Shown: one piece after another, positions 13,134-23,382 of the stretch | Position numbering within the stretch: position 1 is the first letter of the stretch | Layout of the letters: each line of letters begins with the position of its first letter | Assembly (NCBI RefSeq): GCF_900108245.1 | Contig: NZ_FNUY01000005.1 | Coordinates: 186,001 to 250,000, forward strand | Source: Allobosea lathyri | Lineage (GTDB): Bacteria > Pseudomonadota > Alphaproteobacteria > Rhizobiales > Beijerinckiaceae | Reading direction: 5' to 3' | Length of the DNA: 64,000 nt | Notes under the pieces: generated by a model | Told to the model about the DNA's origin: nothing | Databases searched by the model: none | What the model saw: only the letters and a program-made list of their open reading frames with translations | Program-made: the position numbers and the translations under genes

Positions 13134-14674
13134 GCGACGATATCCGCAGAGCCGGCGTGCACCGGCTCGTGCTGACGGATGAGGCGGCCACGCTCCGCCT
13201 TGCCGCCGATCTCGCCGCGATCCTGAAGCCGGGCGACATCGTCGCGCTGTCGGGCCATCTCGGCGCCGGCAAGTCGATGCTGGCGCGCGCCATCCTGCGC
13301 GAACTGGCCGATGATCCGGAGCTCGAGGCGCCAAGCCCCACCTTCACGCTGGTGCAAAGCTACGAGACGCCGCGCGGCACGGTGCTGCATGCCGACCTCT
13401 ACCGCGTCCGCTCGCCCGACGAGCTCGACGATATCGGCCTGATCGAGGATATCGAGCGGCTGGTCACACTGGTCGAATGGCCCGACCGTGCCGGGACGCG
13501 GCTGCCGGCAGGCCGGCGGCTCGACATCGTGCTCGATGTCGACCCGCAAAATCCCGAGACCGGGCGGATCGCAAACCTTTCGGGCGGGGTACTCTGGCGG
13601 CAGCGGCTCGCCATCGCGATCGCGACCCGCCAAATGCTCGACGAGGCCGGTTGGGGCGACGCGACGCGCGACTACATGCAAGGCGATGCGTCGAGCCGCG
13701 CCTATGAGCGGCTGACGCAAAGCGACGGAACGAGCGCCGTGCTGATGATCTCGCCGCCGCGGCCGGACGGCCCGGCGATCCGGCTCGGAAAGCCCTATAG
13801 CGCGATCGCGCATCTGGCGGAGACGATCGACGCCTTCGTCGCGATGGATAAGGGGCTGCGCTCGCTCGACTATTCGGCCCCGCAAATACTCGCTCAGGAC
13901 CTCTCCACCGGCCTTCTCCTCATCGAGGACCTCGGCCATGACGGCGTCATCGGCCCGGACGGGCCGATCCCCGAGCGCTATGAAGCAGCGGCGCGACTGC
14001 TGGCGGACCTGCACCGGCATACCCTGCCGACGATCCTCCCGGTTGCGGAAGCCCGCGACCATGTCGTGCCCGAATATGATCGCGGCGCTATGGCGATCGA
14101 GACAGAGCTGATCCTCGAATGGTATGCCCCTCATATCGCCGGCGTGACCCTGCCGGCCGTGACGCAGGCCGAATTCTCGCGGATCTGGGGCCGGCTGTTC
14201 GACGAGATCCTGGCAGCGCCCAACACCTGGACGCTGCGCGACTTCCATTCGCCCAACCTGATCTGGCTCCCGCAGCGCGAGGGCCATGGCAAGGTCGGGC
14301 TGATCGATTTCCAGGACGCGGTGCTCGGGCACCCAGCCTATGATCTGGTCTCGCTTGGGCAGGATGCGCGTGTCGACGTTCCCGCCGCGCTCGAACTCAG
14401 GCTGCTCGCGGCCTATGGTTCGGCCCGACGCGGCGATGACGAGCAATTCGATCTCGCCGGCTTCGCCCGCGCCTATGCGATCCTCGGCGCGCAGCGCAAC
14501 ACCAAGATCGCCGGCATCTTCGCCCGCCTCGACAAGCGCGACGGCAAGCCGATCTACCTGACGCATCTGCCGCGTATCGAAGCCTATCTGCGCCGCAACC
14601 TCGAGCACCCCGCCCTGGCCGAGCTGAAGGCCTGGTACGAGGCGCATCTGCCGAACCTGTTCGAGACGGGCTGA
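13130..14674 (+). CDS. TsaE-AmgK fusion: tRNA t6A ATPase plus MurNAc/GlcNAc kinase
   Basis: One 514-residue chain with two enzymes. Residues 1-150 are TsaE, the ATPase subunit for tRNA threonylcarbamoyladenosine synthesis, with P-loop SGHLGAGKSMLARA and SPTFTLVQSY. Residues 170-514 are an aminoglycoside-phosphotransferase-fold kinase like AmgK, with the catalytic LRDFHSPNLIWL and metal-binding LIDFQDAVLGHPAYD. AmgK phosphorylates the anomeric carbon of recycled MurNAc or GlcNAc, feeding the nucleotidyltransferase MurU, which is encoded next. The start overlaps the divL stop (ATGA), implying translational coupling. Confidence 0.9.
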
Positions 14675-14708
14675 GTTCACGCTCACTCCGGCGGCCGCTT
14701 ATCCTCGA

Positions 14709-14754
14709 CGTCATCCCGGACAAGCGGCGCCAGCCGCGCCGATCCGGGATGACG
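14709..14754. repeat. Intergenic palindromic repeat, family 1, short copy
   Basis: Arms CGTCATCCCGGA (14709-14720) and TCCGGGATGACG (14743-14754) are a perfect 12-bp inverted repeat with a 22-bp centre. It is the shortest of five related elements in the window and lies inside the plus-strand run between amgK and murU, where it could form a strong RNA hairpin. Confidence 0.75.
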
Positions 14755-14849
14755 GTGCGGGTGAACTTTCGCCCGAGCCTGACGCGGGTCGGTAGCCCGC
14801 CCGCTCGCGTTTCTGGTAGCGTCGAGCACGTGACAATCAGGAGATTCGG

Positions 14850-15593
14850 GTGAGCCACGCCGCAACACTGCCGATCCGACGGGCCATGGTGCTCGCGGCC
14901 GGCCTGGGCCAGCGCATGCGCCCGATTACCGACACGCTGCCGAAGCCTCTGGTGGCGATCGGCGGGAAGTCGATGCTCGACCATGCGCTCGACCGGCTCG
15001 CCGAGGCCGGCGTCGAAGAGGCCGTGGTCAATGTCCACCATCTGCCGGCGCTGATCGAGACGCATGTCGCGGGGCGCACCCACCCCCGCGTGACCATCTC
15101 CGACGAGCGCTCGCAACTGCTGGAGACCGGGGGCGGCGTGAAGAAGGCGCTGCCGCTGCTCGGCCACGCGCCGTTCTTTCACGTCAACTCGGACTCGCTC
15201 TGGAGCGAAACCGGCGCCTCCAATGTCGTGGCGATGGCCCGGGCTTGGGACCCGGCGCGTATGGACATGCTGCTGCTGCTCGCAGAGCGCGAAACCAGCA
15301 TCGGGTTCGACGGCGCTGGCGACTTCTTCCTCGACGAGGATGGCCGCCTGGCGCGGCGCGGCACCGCTGCAAGCGCACCTTACGTCTATGCCGGCGTCGC
15401 GATCATGAAGCCCGAGCTTTTCGCGGATACGCCGGAGGGGCCGTTCTCGCTCAACCTGCTGTTCGACCGCGCGATCGCGGCCGGCCGGCTCCATGGCCTC
15501 GTGCTGCAAGGACAATGGCTTCATGTCGGCACGCCCGGAGCCATAGCGCCCGCCGAGGCTGCTTTCGCGGCCGCGCAGGCGCTCGATGCCTGA
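14850..15593 (+). CDS. murU: N-acetylmuramate alpha-1-phosphate uridylyltransferase (MurU)
   Basis: A 247-residue sugar-1-phosphate nucleotidyltransferase. The N-terminal signature is VLAAGLGQRMRPITDTLPKP, containing the GxG-xR nucleotide-binding pattern and the catalytic Lys. MurU converts MurNAc-alpha-1-P and UTP to UDP-MurNAc, bypassing de novo synthesis and the fosfomycin target MurA; its substrate would come from the AmgK domain encoded just upstream. Translation starts at a GTG at 14850, with AGGAG at 14839-14843. The gene overlaps addB by eight bases. Confidence 0.88.
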   Translation: MSHAATLPIRRAMVLAAGLGQRMRPITDTLPKPLVAIGGKSMLDHALDRLAEAGVEEAVVNVHHLPALIETHVAGRTHPRVTISDERSQLLETGGGVKKALPLLGHAPFFHVNSDSLWSETGASNVVAMARAWDPARMDMLLLLAERETSIGFDGAGDFFLDEDGRLARRGTAASAPYVYAGVAIMKPELFADTPEGPFSLNLLFDRAIAAGRLHGLVLQGQWLHVGTPGAIAPAEAAFAAAQALDA

Positions 15594-18500
15594 ACTCAAC
15601 CTCTTCACCATCCCGGAAGCCGCGCCTTTTCTCGACGTGCTCGCCCAGGCGATGCTGGAGGGCCGCTTCGGCAAGATCCATGACGCCGATGACCCGACCG
15701 CCATGGCGCGTGCGACGCTCTACCTGCCGACGCGGCGCGCGGCGCGTGCCTTCACCGCCTGCCTATCGGACAAGCTCGGTGGCAAGCCGCTGCTGCTGCC
15801 GCGCATCGTGCCGCTCGGCGATGTCGACGAGGCAGAAACGGCGCTGATCGGAGCCGGCGCCTGGGCCGGCGAACGCATCGGGCCGATCGATCCGCTCGCG
15901 CGGCGGATGGTGCTGACGCAGCTGGTCGATGCCTGGGGCAGGACCGCCAACCGCAGCCATCTCAGGCTCGATCCATCCGAGCCCTCGCTGGTGCCGGCGA
16001 CGCTGGCCGAGGCCTATGGACTTGCCGCAGACCTCGCCGCGCTGCTCGACCAGATGCAGACGGAGAGCGTGCCGATCGAGCGGCTGGCGACGCTGGACGC
16101 AGCTCGCTTCGACACGATCTGGCAGCTCAACGCCAGCTTCCTCGCCATTCTCGGCGATATCTGGCCAAAAATCCTGGAGGAGCGCGGCGCCTGCGATCCC
16201 GCCGCCTTCCGCAACCGCATGCTCGCGGCGGAACGCGAAAGACTGCTTGCGGGCGATGTCAGTGGGCCGATCATCGCGGCGGGCTCGACCGGCACGATTC
16301 CCGCCACTGCCCGCCTGCTTGCGGCGATTGCCCGCCTGCCACAAGGCGCCGTCGTGCTGCCGGGTCTCGATCTCGAGCTTGCCGAGCCGGCCTGGAACGC
16401 AATTACAAGAGAGCCGGCCCCCTCGCATCCTCAAGCGGCCCTCCATCATCTGCTCGGCACCTTGCGGGCGACACGCGCGGATGTCCGCCATCTCGCCAGC
16501 CCGGACGCGCCCCGAACCGCGCGCTCCGCCCTGCTTCGCGAAGCGATGCTGCCGGCTTCGGTGACCGAATTATGGGCCGGACTCGGCGAGCGGCTCGGCG
16601 ATGCCGAGATCGGCTTCCATGATCTGCGCATCGTCGAGGCCTCCGACGAGCGTGAGGAGGCGCTCGCGGTCGCCGTAGCGCTTCGCGAGACGCTCGAGGA
16701 GCCCGGCCAGCAGGCGGCATTGATCACGCCCGACCGCGGGCTTGCCGAACGCGTCGCGGTGGAACTGCGCCGCTGGGGCATCGAGGTCGACGATTCCGCC
16801 GGGCTGCCGCTGGCGCGCTGGCCGGCCGGCGCGCTGTTGCGGCTCATTCTCGAAGCCGCATTGGCCGAACTGACGCCGGCCAGCCTCGTGCCACTGTTGG
16901 CGCACCCGCTCTGCCGGCTCGGCATGAGCAGCGAGATCGTTGCGCGAGGCGCGGCGGCGCTCGAAATCGGGGCCTGGCGCGGCATGCCCATCGGCAAGGG
17001 CGTCAGAGGCCTGCGCGACAGCCTGGCCGCTCTGCCGACGCTCAAGGCCGCGACGCATGCGCCGGGGCCGCGCCGACGGCTCACGCCCGAGGACGATGCG
17101 GCGGCGACGCTGCTGCTCGATGCGCTGATCGCCGCCATCGCGCCCCTGCTCGACGCCCTGCATGCTCCGGCCACCTCGCTTGCCATCGTCGTCGGCGCGG
17201 CGCGCTCGGCGCTGGAAGCCTTCGGCCGCACGCCGGAGGAGACCTCGCTTGTCTTCTCCGGCCCCGATGGCGAAGCGCTCGCGGCTCTGTTCGACGATCT
17301 CGGCAATGCCGAAAGCGACATGCCGCAGGGCGGCCGGGCACCGGATTTCGTCGCCATTCTCGGCGGCCTTCTGGCTGAGCGCGTGGTCCGGCGGACCGGC
17401 GGCGGCCATCCGCGCATCAAGATCTGGGGCCTGCTGGAGGCACGCCTGCTGCAGGCCGACCATGTCGTTCTCGGCGGGCTGAACGAGGCGGTCTGGCCGC
17501 CCGACACGAAGACCGACGCCTTCATCAACCGGCCGATGCGGGCCGAGCTTGGCCTGTCGGCCCCGGAACGGCGCATCGGTCAGACCGCGCATGATTTCAG
17601 CCAGGCCCTGATGGCGCCGCGCGTGACCCTGACCCGTGCCCGCAAGGCCGGCGAGGCCGAGACCATCGCCTCGCGCTTCTGGCAGCGCCTGCAGGCAGTG
17701 ACGCCGAAACCGGTCTGGAAGCGGGCCTTTGTCGAAGGCTCCAGGCTGACGGCGCTTGCCGCGGCATTGAGCGCGCCAGCCGATGCCCGCCCCGTTGGCC
17801 GCCCGGCTCCGAAACCGGCGCGCCATCTCCAGCCCTTGTCGCTCAGCGTCACCGATGTCGAGACGCTCTATCGCGATCCCTATCAGATCCATGCGCGCAA
17901 GATCCTGAAGCTCGATGGGCTCGACGCCCTGATCGAAGACCCGACAGCGGCCGATCGCGGCAGTCTCCTGCACGATATCGTCGCCGAATTCGCGCTGACC
18001 TATCCCGAGCATCTGCCGGCCGATGCGCTCGGACGATTGATTGCGATTGGCGACAGGCTGTTTGCCGCTTTCGACGATGCGCCGGAGGTGCGAGCGTTCT
18101 GGTGGCCGCGCTTCGTGATCACGGCCGGGCATTTCATCGGCTGGGAACAGCGGCGGCGCGAGGGCGTGGCCCTGATCGGGGTGGAGCTCGGCACCGGAGC
18201 GAGCTTTCCGCTCGCCGACGGCGCGCAATTGCGCCTCAGCGGGCGCGCCGACCGGATCGAGGTGACGCGCGAGCCGGCCCTGCGGATCATCGACTTCAAG
18301 ACGGGCGCGCCACCCAGCAAGGCCCAGGTCGAGAAGGGCTTTGCGCCGCAATTGACGCTGGAGGCGGAGCTCGCGGCCCGCGCGGGCTTCAAGGGCTTCG
18401 TCGGCCCGACCCCGGTCGAGGCGCTGCTTTACCTCAAGCTGCATCACGATCCGAAGGGCTGGGCCAAGGACAAGCCGCTCGATTTCGGCGGCGAGGCGCT

Positions 18501-18690
18501 GGCCGATGTCGCCGCTCGCCATCTCGAACGGCTGCTTGAACATATGGATGCGCTACGCAGCGGGCGCGAGGCTTTCGTCTCCCGGCGCGCACCGGACTAC
18601 ATCAAATATGCCTCGGCCTACGACCAGCTGGCCCGGGTCAAGGAGTGGTCGGCGGCGCCCGGCGGTGGCGATGAAGGGGGCGAGCCGTGA
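15586..18690 (+). CDS. addB: Double-strand break repair protein AddB
   Basis: A 1034-residue subunit of the AddAB helicase-nuclease, which processes DNA ends for RecA-dependent repair, the alphaproteobacterial counterpart of RecBCD. The C-terminal nuclease domain has GRADRIE and IIDFKTGAPP, the core of the RecB-type PD-(D/E)XK active site. The region around YRDPYQIHARKIL lacks the cysteines that coordinate the Fe-S cluster in the Bacillus protein. The start lies within the end of murU and the stop overlaps the addA start, so the three genes are translationally linked. Confidence 0.95.
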   Translation: MPELNLFTIPEAAPFLDVLAQAMLEGRFGKIHDADDPTAMARATLYLPTRRAARAFTACLSDKLGGKPLLLPRIVPLGDVDEAETALIGAGAWAGERIGPIDPLARRMVLTQLVDAWGRTANRSHLRLDPSEPSLVPATLAEAYGLAADLAALLDQMQTESVPIERLATLDAARFDTIWQLNASFLAILGDIWPKILEERGACDPAAFRNRMLAAERERLLAGDVSGPIIAAGSTGTIPATARLLAAIARLPQGAVVLPGLDLELAEPAWNAITREPAPSHPQAALHHLLGTLRATRADVRHLASPDAPRTARSALLREAMLPASVTELWAGLGERLGDAEIGFHDLRIVEASDEREEALAVAVALRETLEEPGQQAALITPDRGLAERVAVELRRWGIEVDDSAGLPLARWPAGALLRLILEAALAELTPASLVPLLAHPLCRLGMSSEIVARGAAALEIGAWRGMPIGKGVRGLRDSLAALPTLKAATHAPGPRRRLTPEDDAAATLLLDALIAAIAPLLDALHAPATSLAIVVGAARSALEAFGRTPEETSLVFSGPDGEALAALFDDLGNAESDMPQGGRAPDFVAILGGLLAERVVRRTGGGHPRIKIWGLLEARLLQADHVVLGGLNEAVWPPDTKTDAFINRPMRAELGLSAPERRIGQTAHDFSQALMAPRVTLTRARKAGEAETIASRFWQRLQAVTPKPVWKRAFVEGSRLTALAAALSAPADARPVGRPAPKPARHLQPLSLSVTDVETLYRDPYQIHARKILKLDGLDALIEDPTAADRGSLLHDIVAEFALTYPEHLPADALGRLIAIGDRLFAAFDDAPEVRAFWWPRFVITAGHFIGWEQRRREGVALIGVELGTGASFPLADGAQLRLSGRADRIEVTREPALRIIDFKTGAPPSKAQVEKGFAPQLTLEAELAARAGFKGFVGPTPVEALLYLKLHHDPKGWAKDKPLDFGGEALADVAARHLERLLEHMDALRSGREAFVSRRAPDYIKYASAYDQLARVKEWSAAPGGGDEGGEP

Positions 18691-21600
18691 AGCCGGGCTG
18701 GAGCGTTCCCGAACTGACCAATCAGCGCCAGGCGCTAGCGGCCGATCCCCGCCTCAGCGCTTGGGTTTCCGCCAATGCCGGCTCGGGCAAAACCCATGTG
18801 CTGGTCAATCGCGTGCTCCGGCTCCTGCTCGACGATGTCGCGCCGAGCCGCATGCTCTGCATCACCTATACCAAGGCCGCCGCCGCCAATATGGCGAACC
18901 GCATCTTCAAGGCGCTGGGCGCCTGGGCGACGATGCCCGACGCGGAACTCACGGCGACGCTGACGGCGTTGACCGGCAAGATGCCGCCGGCGGAGCAGCG
19001 CGCCGCGGCAAGGCGGCTATTCGCGCAGGCGCTCGAGACGCCCGGCGGCCTGAAGATCGAGACGATCCACGCCTTCTGCACGCGCGTGCTGCAATCGGCC
19101 CCTTTCGAGGCCAATGTCCCGCCGCGCTTCGAGGTGGCGGATGATCTGGCCCAGGCCGAGATGCTGCGCGAGGCGAGGCGGGAGCTGCTGGCGACGGTCG
19201 CCGCCGATCCCGACGGTCCGGAGGCCCAGGCGCTCGACCTGCTCGCGCGTCAGGCCGCGCAGGACACGTTTGACGCGATGATGCAGGAGGCGCTGCGTCA
19301 GCGCGCCTTGTTCAGCGATGCCAATGGACGCGCCCGCGACGCCGGCGAGATGCGCGAGGGCATGTCGAAGGTTCTCGGCATCTTGCCCGAACTGACCGCC
19401 GAAGACGTGAAATCCGGCTTCAGGCACGATCTCGCTGCAATGGCGGGGCTGCCGACACTGATCGAGGCCCTGCAGGCCGGCAGCGCCACGCGACAGAATT
19501 TCGCGACGACCCTGCGCGCGCTCCAGTTGGGGCAGGACGAGGGCGACCCGGTCGCATTCTGCCGGCGCGGCTTCCTCACCGAAGCCGGCGCGATCAACAG
19601 CAATGTCAGCGGCCGCGGCAAGTCGCAGTTCGAAGCCGGACTGCTGGACACGCTGGAGACCCTGGCGGCGCGCTTGCTTGCGGCCGCCGACCAGCTCAAC
19701 GCGATTGCGATCCGCGAGCGCAGCCACGCGCTGGCCCTGCTGGTGACGCGGATGCTCGCCTCCTATCAGCGGCTGAAGAGCCAGCGTTCGCTGCTCGACT
19801 ACGACGATCTGATCGCGAAGACGCGCTCGCTGCTCTCGCGGGTGGAGGCCGCCTGGGTGCTCTACAAGCTCGACGCCGGCATCGACCACATCCTGCTCGA
19901 CGAGGCCCAAGACACCAGCGAGGCGCAATGGGCCATCCTCGGCAAGCTCGCCGAGGAGTTCACCGGCGGCGGCGAAGGCTCGCGCGAGGACAATCCCAGG
20001 CCGCGCACGATCTTCGTCGTCGGCGACGAGAAGCAGTCGATCTACGGCTTCCAGGGCGCGGCGCCGGGCGCCTTCGGCGAGGAGCGGCGGCGGCTGGGCC
20101 AGCGCATCACGCAGGCCGACCAGCGTTTCGAGCCGGTCAGCCTCAACACCTCCTTCCGCTCGGCGCGCGACATCATGCAGGCGGTCGACGCCGTCTTCGC
20201 CGTGCCGGAGCACGCGCGCGGCCTCGTCTTCGACGGTGCCGAGCGGCCGGAGATGCATGACACGGTGCGTCGCATCGATCCCGGCTGCGTCGATCTCTGG
20301 CCGCTCAGCGCCAACGACACCGGCGAGCCGCCCGACGCCTGGACAACGCCGGTCGACGCGCCCGAGCGGCGCAGCGGCACGGTGAAACTCGCACACCGTA
20401 TCGCGGCGACGCTGGGGCAATGGACGCGCACGGGCCGGGACGATCTCGGCAATGCCTTCACGCCAGGCGATGTGATGATCCTGCTGCGCCAGCGCGGGGC
20501 GCTGTTCGAGGCGATCGTCAAGGCGCTGAAGGATGCCGGCGTGCCGGTTACAGGCCGCGACCGGCTGACGCTGGCCGACCACCCTGCCGTCGAGGATCTC
20601 GTCGTGCTCGGCCGCACCCTGCTGCTGCCCGATGACGATCTGACGCTGGCGACAGCATTGAAGACGCCATTGATCGGGCTCGACGACGACGATCTGCTGC
20701 GGTTCGCGCCGGAGCGCAAGGGTTCCTTGCGCGAGGCGCTGCGGCAGGCGGCCGAAACCGACCTGCGCTATGCGGCGGTCGAACGACAGCTCGTCGCTTT
20801 GGCCGATGAAGCCGGGCGCTGCGGGCCGTTCCGCTTCTTTGCGGGCATTCTGGGGCCGGGCGGTGGTCGCAATCTCGCTCTGGCGCGGCTGGGAGCGGAG
20901 GCAGGCGACGCGCTCGATGCCTTCCTCAACGCGGCGCTCGACCATGAGAGGCGTTACGGCCCCTCGCTAGCGAGCTTCCTGCACCATATTTCCAGTTCCG
21001 CGACCGATGTGAAGCGCGATCTCTCGGCCAGCGCCGGCGAAGTGCGCGTCATGACCGTGCATGGCGCCAAGGGCTTGGAAGCGAAGATCGTGATCCTCGC
21101 CGATCTCGCGCCACAGCCCGGCGCCAAGCGCCTGCCGAAGATTCTGGCGGTCGCGCCGCCGCGCCGCCCGGCCGTGCCGCTCTGGCCGCCCGCCAGCGCC
21201 GAGGATGCGACCGCGACCGCCATCGCCAAGGCACGTGTGATCGACCAGATGGTCGAGGAGCACCACCGGCTGCTCTATGTGGCGATGACGCGCGCCGAAG
21301 ACCGGCTGATCGTATGCGGCGCGCAGGCCAAGGGCGAGGCGCCCGAGGGCAGCTGGTATGCGATGATCGCGGCGGGGCTCGCAGCCTCGGAATCGGGGCT
21401 TCAGGAAATCACGGACAGCCAAGGGGGCACGACCCTGCGCTTCATGACGTCGATGCCGCGTCCACAACTCGTGCCGGAACCGCAGCCGCCACAGGACGTC
21501 GTCATGGCGCCCGCCTGGCTGCACAAACATGCGCCTGGCGAGCACGAACCGGCGCCGCCACTGAAGCCCTCCAGCGCCCTTGCTGCGGCCGATGGCGACC

Positions 21601-22151
21601 CACGCCCGGGCGACGGGCCTTTCCTGGCGGAGGCTGCCGCTGCCGGCCGCTTCGCACATCTGCTGCTCCAGATCCTGCCCGGCATCGCCCCCGAACAGCG
21701 CGAGGCGACTGCGGAGGCACTGGCGGCGGCGCGCGGCGGCGCTCTGCCGGCTGCACGCCGCGCCCGCATCATCGCCGATGCGCTGGCGCTGCTCGCCGAG
21801 CCGGCTCTCGCCAGCCTGTTTGCTGGGGGATCGCTGGCCGAGGTGCCGATTTCAGGGGATATCGTCCTGCCGGACGGCAGCGCGCGCCGGGTTGCCGGCC
21901 AGATCGACCGGCTCGCGGTGACGGAAGACGGCGTCATCATCGCCGACTTCAAGACGGCGGCGCGGCCCCCGATCGATGCGGCGGCGATTTCGCCGACGAC
22001 GCTGGCCCAGCTTGCGGTCTATCGCAGGCTCGTCAGTGCGATCTATCCGGGGCGGGAGGTCCGCACGCTGGTGATCTACACCGCGACACTGGCGCGTTTC
22101 GAGCTGCCACCGGCCGTTCTCGACGCCACCCTCGCCAAAATGGCAGGTTAG
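18687..22151 (+). CDS. addA: Double-strand break repair helicase-nuclease AddA
   Basis: A 1154-residue UvrD-like superfamily 1 helicase with a C-terminal RecB-type nuclease. Visible motifs include the Walker A loop ANAGSGKTHVL near residue 30, Walker B ILLDEAQDTS, the helicase motif GDEKQSIYGFQGA, motif V/VI segments VMTVHGAKGLEAKI and YVAMTRAEDRL, and the nuclease GQIDRLA / IADFKTAARP. Translation starts at a GTG in a GTGA overlap with the addB stop. AddA and AddB form a complex, consistent with the overlap. Confidence 0.96.
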   Translation: MKPGWSVPELTNQRQALAADPRLSAWVSANAGSGKTHVLVNRVLRLLLDDVAPSRMLCITYTKAAAANMANRIFKALGAWATMPDAELTATLTALTGKMPPAEQRAAARRLFAQALETPGGLKIETIHAFCTRVLQSAPFEANVPPRFEVADDLAQAEMLREARRELLATVAADPDGPEAQALDLLARQAAQDTFDAMMQEALRQRALFSDANGRARDAGEMREGMSKVLGILPELTAEDVKSGFRHDLAAMAGLPTLIEALQAGSATRQNFATTLRALQLGQDEGDPVAFCRRGFLTEAGAINSNVSGRGKSQFEAGLLDTLETLAARLLAAADQLNAIAIRERSHALALLVTRMLASYQRLKSQRSLLDYDDLIAKTRSLLSRVEAAWVLYKLDAGIDHILLDEAQDTSEAQWAILGKLAEEFTGGGEGSREDNPRPRTIFVVGDEKQSIYGFQGAAPGAFGEERRRLGQRITQADQRFEPVSLNTSFRSARDIMQAVDAVFAVPEHARGLVFDGAERPEMHDTVRRIDPGCVDLWPLSANDTGEPPDAWTTPVDAPERRSGTVKLAHRIAATLGQWTRTGRDDLGNAFTPGDVMILLRQRGALFEAIVKALKDAGVPVTGRDRLTLADHPAVEDLVVLGRTLLLPDDDLTLATALKTPLIGLDDDDLLRFAPERKGSLREALRQAAETDLRYAAVERQLVALADEAGRCGPFRFFAGILGPGGGRNLALARLGAEAGDALDAFLNAALDHERRYGPSLASFLHHISSSATDVKRDLSASAGEVRVMTVHGAKGLEAKIVILADLAPQPGAKRLPKILAVAPPRRPAVPLWPPASAEDATATAIAKARVIDQMVEEHHRLLYVAMTRAEDRLIVCGAQAKGEAPEGSWYAMIAAGLAASESGLQEITDSQGGTTLRFMTSMPRPQLVPEPQPPQDVVMAPAWLHKHAPGEHEPAPPLKPSSALAAADGDPRPGDGPFLAEAAAAGRFAHLLLQILPGIAPEQREATAEALAAARGGALPAARRARIIADALALLAEPALASLFAGGSLAEVPISGDIVLPDGSARRVAGQIDRLAVTEDGVIIADFKTAARPPIDAAAISPTTLAQLAVYRRLVSAIYPGREVRTLVIYTATLARFELPPAVLDATLAKMAG

Positions 22152-22179
22152 CCCTGCTTCAACGGGACCACCGCGCGCC

Positions 22180-22208
22180 TTGACCCCGGCCATGCGCATT
22201 CATAGCTT
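22180..22208 (+). promoter_or_regulatory. Candidate trxA promoter
   Basis: TTGACC at 22180-22185, a 17-base gap, then TAGCTT at 22203-22208. The -35 is close to consensus and the -10 is weak. It lies in the only sizeable gap after addA, so trxA may have its own promoter. Confidence 0.35.
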
Positions 22209-22259
22209 CGCAACTGAAATGCAGCGCTGCTGCCAACGCATATGAAAGGCGACCAAGCC

Positions 22260-22580
22260 ATGGCGACGAGCAAAGTGACCGATGCGAGCTTCGAGGCCGA
22301 CGTCCTCAAATCCGCCGAGCCGGTCGTGGTGGATTTCTGGGCCGAGTGGTGCGGTCCCTGCCGCATGATCGGCCCGGCGCTAGAGGAAATCGCCGGCGAG
22401 ATGGGCGGCAAGGTCAAGATCGTGAAGATGAATGTCGATGAGAACCAGGCGATCCCCGCCCAGTTCGGCATCCGTTCGATCCCGACCCTGATGCTGTTCA
22501 AGGACGGCAAGCTGGCCTCGCAGAAGGTCGGCGCCGCCCCCAAGAGCGATCTTTCACGCTGGATCGCCAGCGCCGTCTGA
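22260..22580 (+). CDS. trxA: Thioredoxin
   Basis: A 106-residue cytoplasmic thioredoxin, a dithiol reductant for enzymes such as ribonucleotide reductase. The active site WCGPC is at residues 30-34, and the cis-proline segment [10 protein letters not shown] is present. I chose the ATG at 22260 because it gives the standard length; an ATG at 22242 would add six residues. Placement after addA is common in alphaproteobacteria. A strong terminator follows. Confidence 0.95.
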   Translation: MATSKVTDASFEADVLKSAEPVVVDFWAEWCGPCRMIGPALEEIAGEMGGKVKIVKMNVDENQAIPAQFGIRSIPTLMLFKDGKLASQKVGAAPKSDLSRWIASAV

Positions 22581-22598
22581 GATCGCGGCTGTTACAAC

Positions 22599-22636
22599 AA
22601 AAAGGCCCGCCATCCCGGGGATGGCGGGCCTTTTTT
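22599..22636 (+). terminator. Rho-independent terminator of trxA
   Basis: A 13-bp stem, AAAGGCCCGCCAT with ATGGCGGGCCTTT, around CCCGGGG, followed by a run of T, 20 bases after the trxA stop. It lies between the tail-to-tail trxA and doxX genes and may serve both. Confidence 0.9.
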
Positions 22637-22667
22637 CGATTCCTGCGTGCCGTCAGACGGCTGAAAC

Positions 22668-23066
22668 TCAGACGTTCTTGCGGTTGTCGATGCTGAAGGC
22701 GCCAGCGCCGGCAAAGACGAGGTAGAGGAAGATGAAGCAGTAGAGGATCGCCGCATCGCCATTGTTGAGATTGGGGAAGAAACTCTGCTTCGCGTGGATC
22801 ATCCAATATGCATAGGCCATCTCGCCGGCCAGGATGAAAGCGACGGGGCGGGTGAAGACGCCGAGCAGGATCGCGAGGCCACCGAAGGCCTCGAGAATGG
22901 CTCCAAACCAGAACAGCGAGAAGAGCGGCGGCAGGTTGAAGCCGGCAGGCGCAGGGAAACCGAAGAGCTTCTGGGTGCCGTGGGCAATGAAGATCAGCGC
23001 CACGACGATGCGCAGGATACCCAGCGCGTAGGGAGAATAGCGATCGAGGAAGTTGAAAGTCGGCAT
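22668..23066 (-). CDS. DoxX family membrane protein
   Basis: A 132-residue inner-membrane protein with four hydrophobic helices. The first contains the DoxX-typical LRIVVALIFIAHGTQKLFGF, and the third the family-like GEMAYAYWMIH. DoxX-type proteins are linked to thiol and oxidative stress systems in some bacteria, but the role of this one is not known. The ATG at 23066 has a purine-rich ribosome site just upstream; longer frames upstream are not hydrophobic and do not match the family. Confidence 0.85.
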   Translation of the reverse strand: MPTFNFLDRYSPYALGILRIVVALIFIAHGTQKLFGFPAPAGFNLPPLFSLFWFGAILEAFGGLAILLGVFTRPVAFILAGEMAYAYWMIHAKQSFFPNLNNGDAAILYCFIFLYLVFAGAGAFSIDNRKNV

Positions 23067-23382
23067 CGGGTCTCTTCTCTTCAGTGCTTGTTGCAGGGCG
23101 GAATGCTCATTCGGCCCGAGGGCCGACACGTCATGGCGTTTCCCGTCGTTATCGGCCTTTTTAAGCATCGGCTCTTGAAGCCTGATGACGGATTGTCGCA
23201 GGCTTCGCAATACGAGCAGGCTGCAGAGCAGCCTTTGCAGGATTACAACACCTTCACGTTGCCGCGAGCAATTCGGGCGACCGGGCCGGCGCACCCTTAA
23301 CCACCCCTTAAAAGCGCCATGTTTCACTCCTGTTTGAGCCGGGCCGTACCTTGTAGGGGTACGCAGCACTGAACGGGACAGA
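23067..23382. promoter_or_regulatory. Divergent promoter region between doxX and the PBP1A gene
   Basis: The 316 bases hold no supported gene. They contain the palindrome TCGGCCCGAGGGCCGA at 23111-23126, close to the doxX start, and an AT-richer patch with TTAACCACCCCTTAAAAG near 23298-23315. No convincing -35/-10 pair is visible for either gene. Confidence 0.4.
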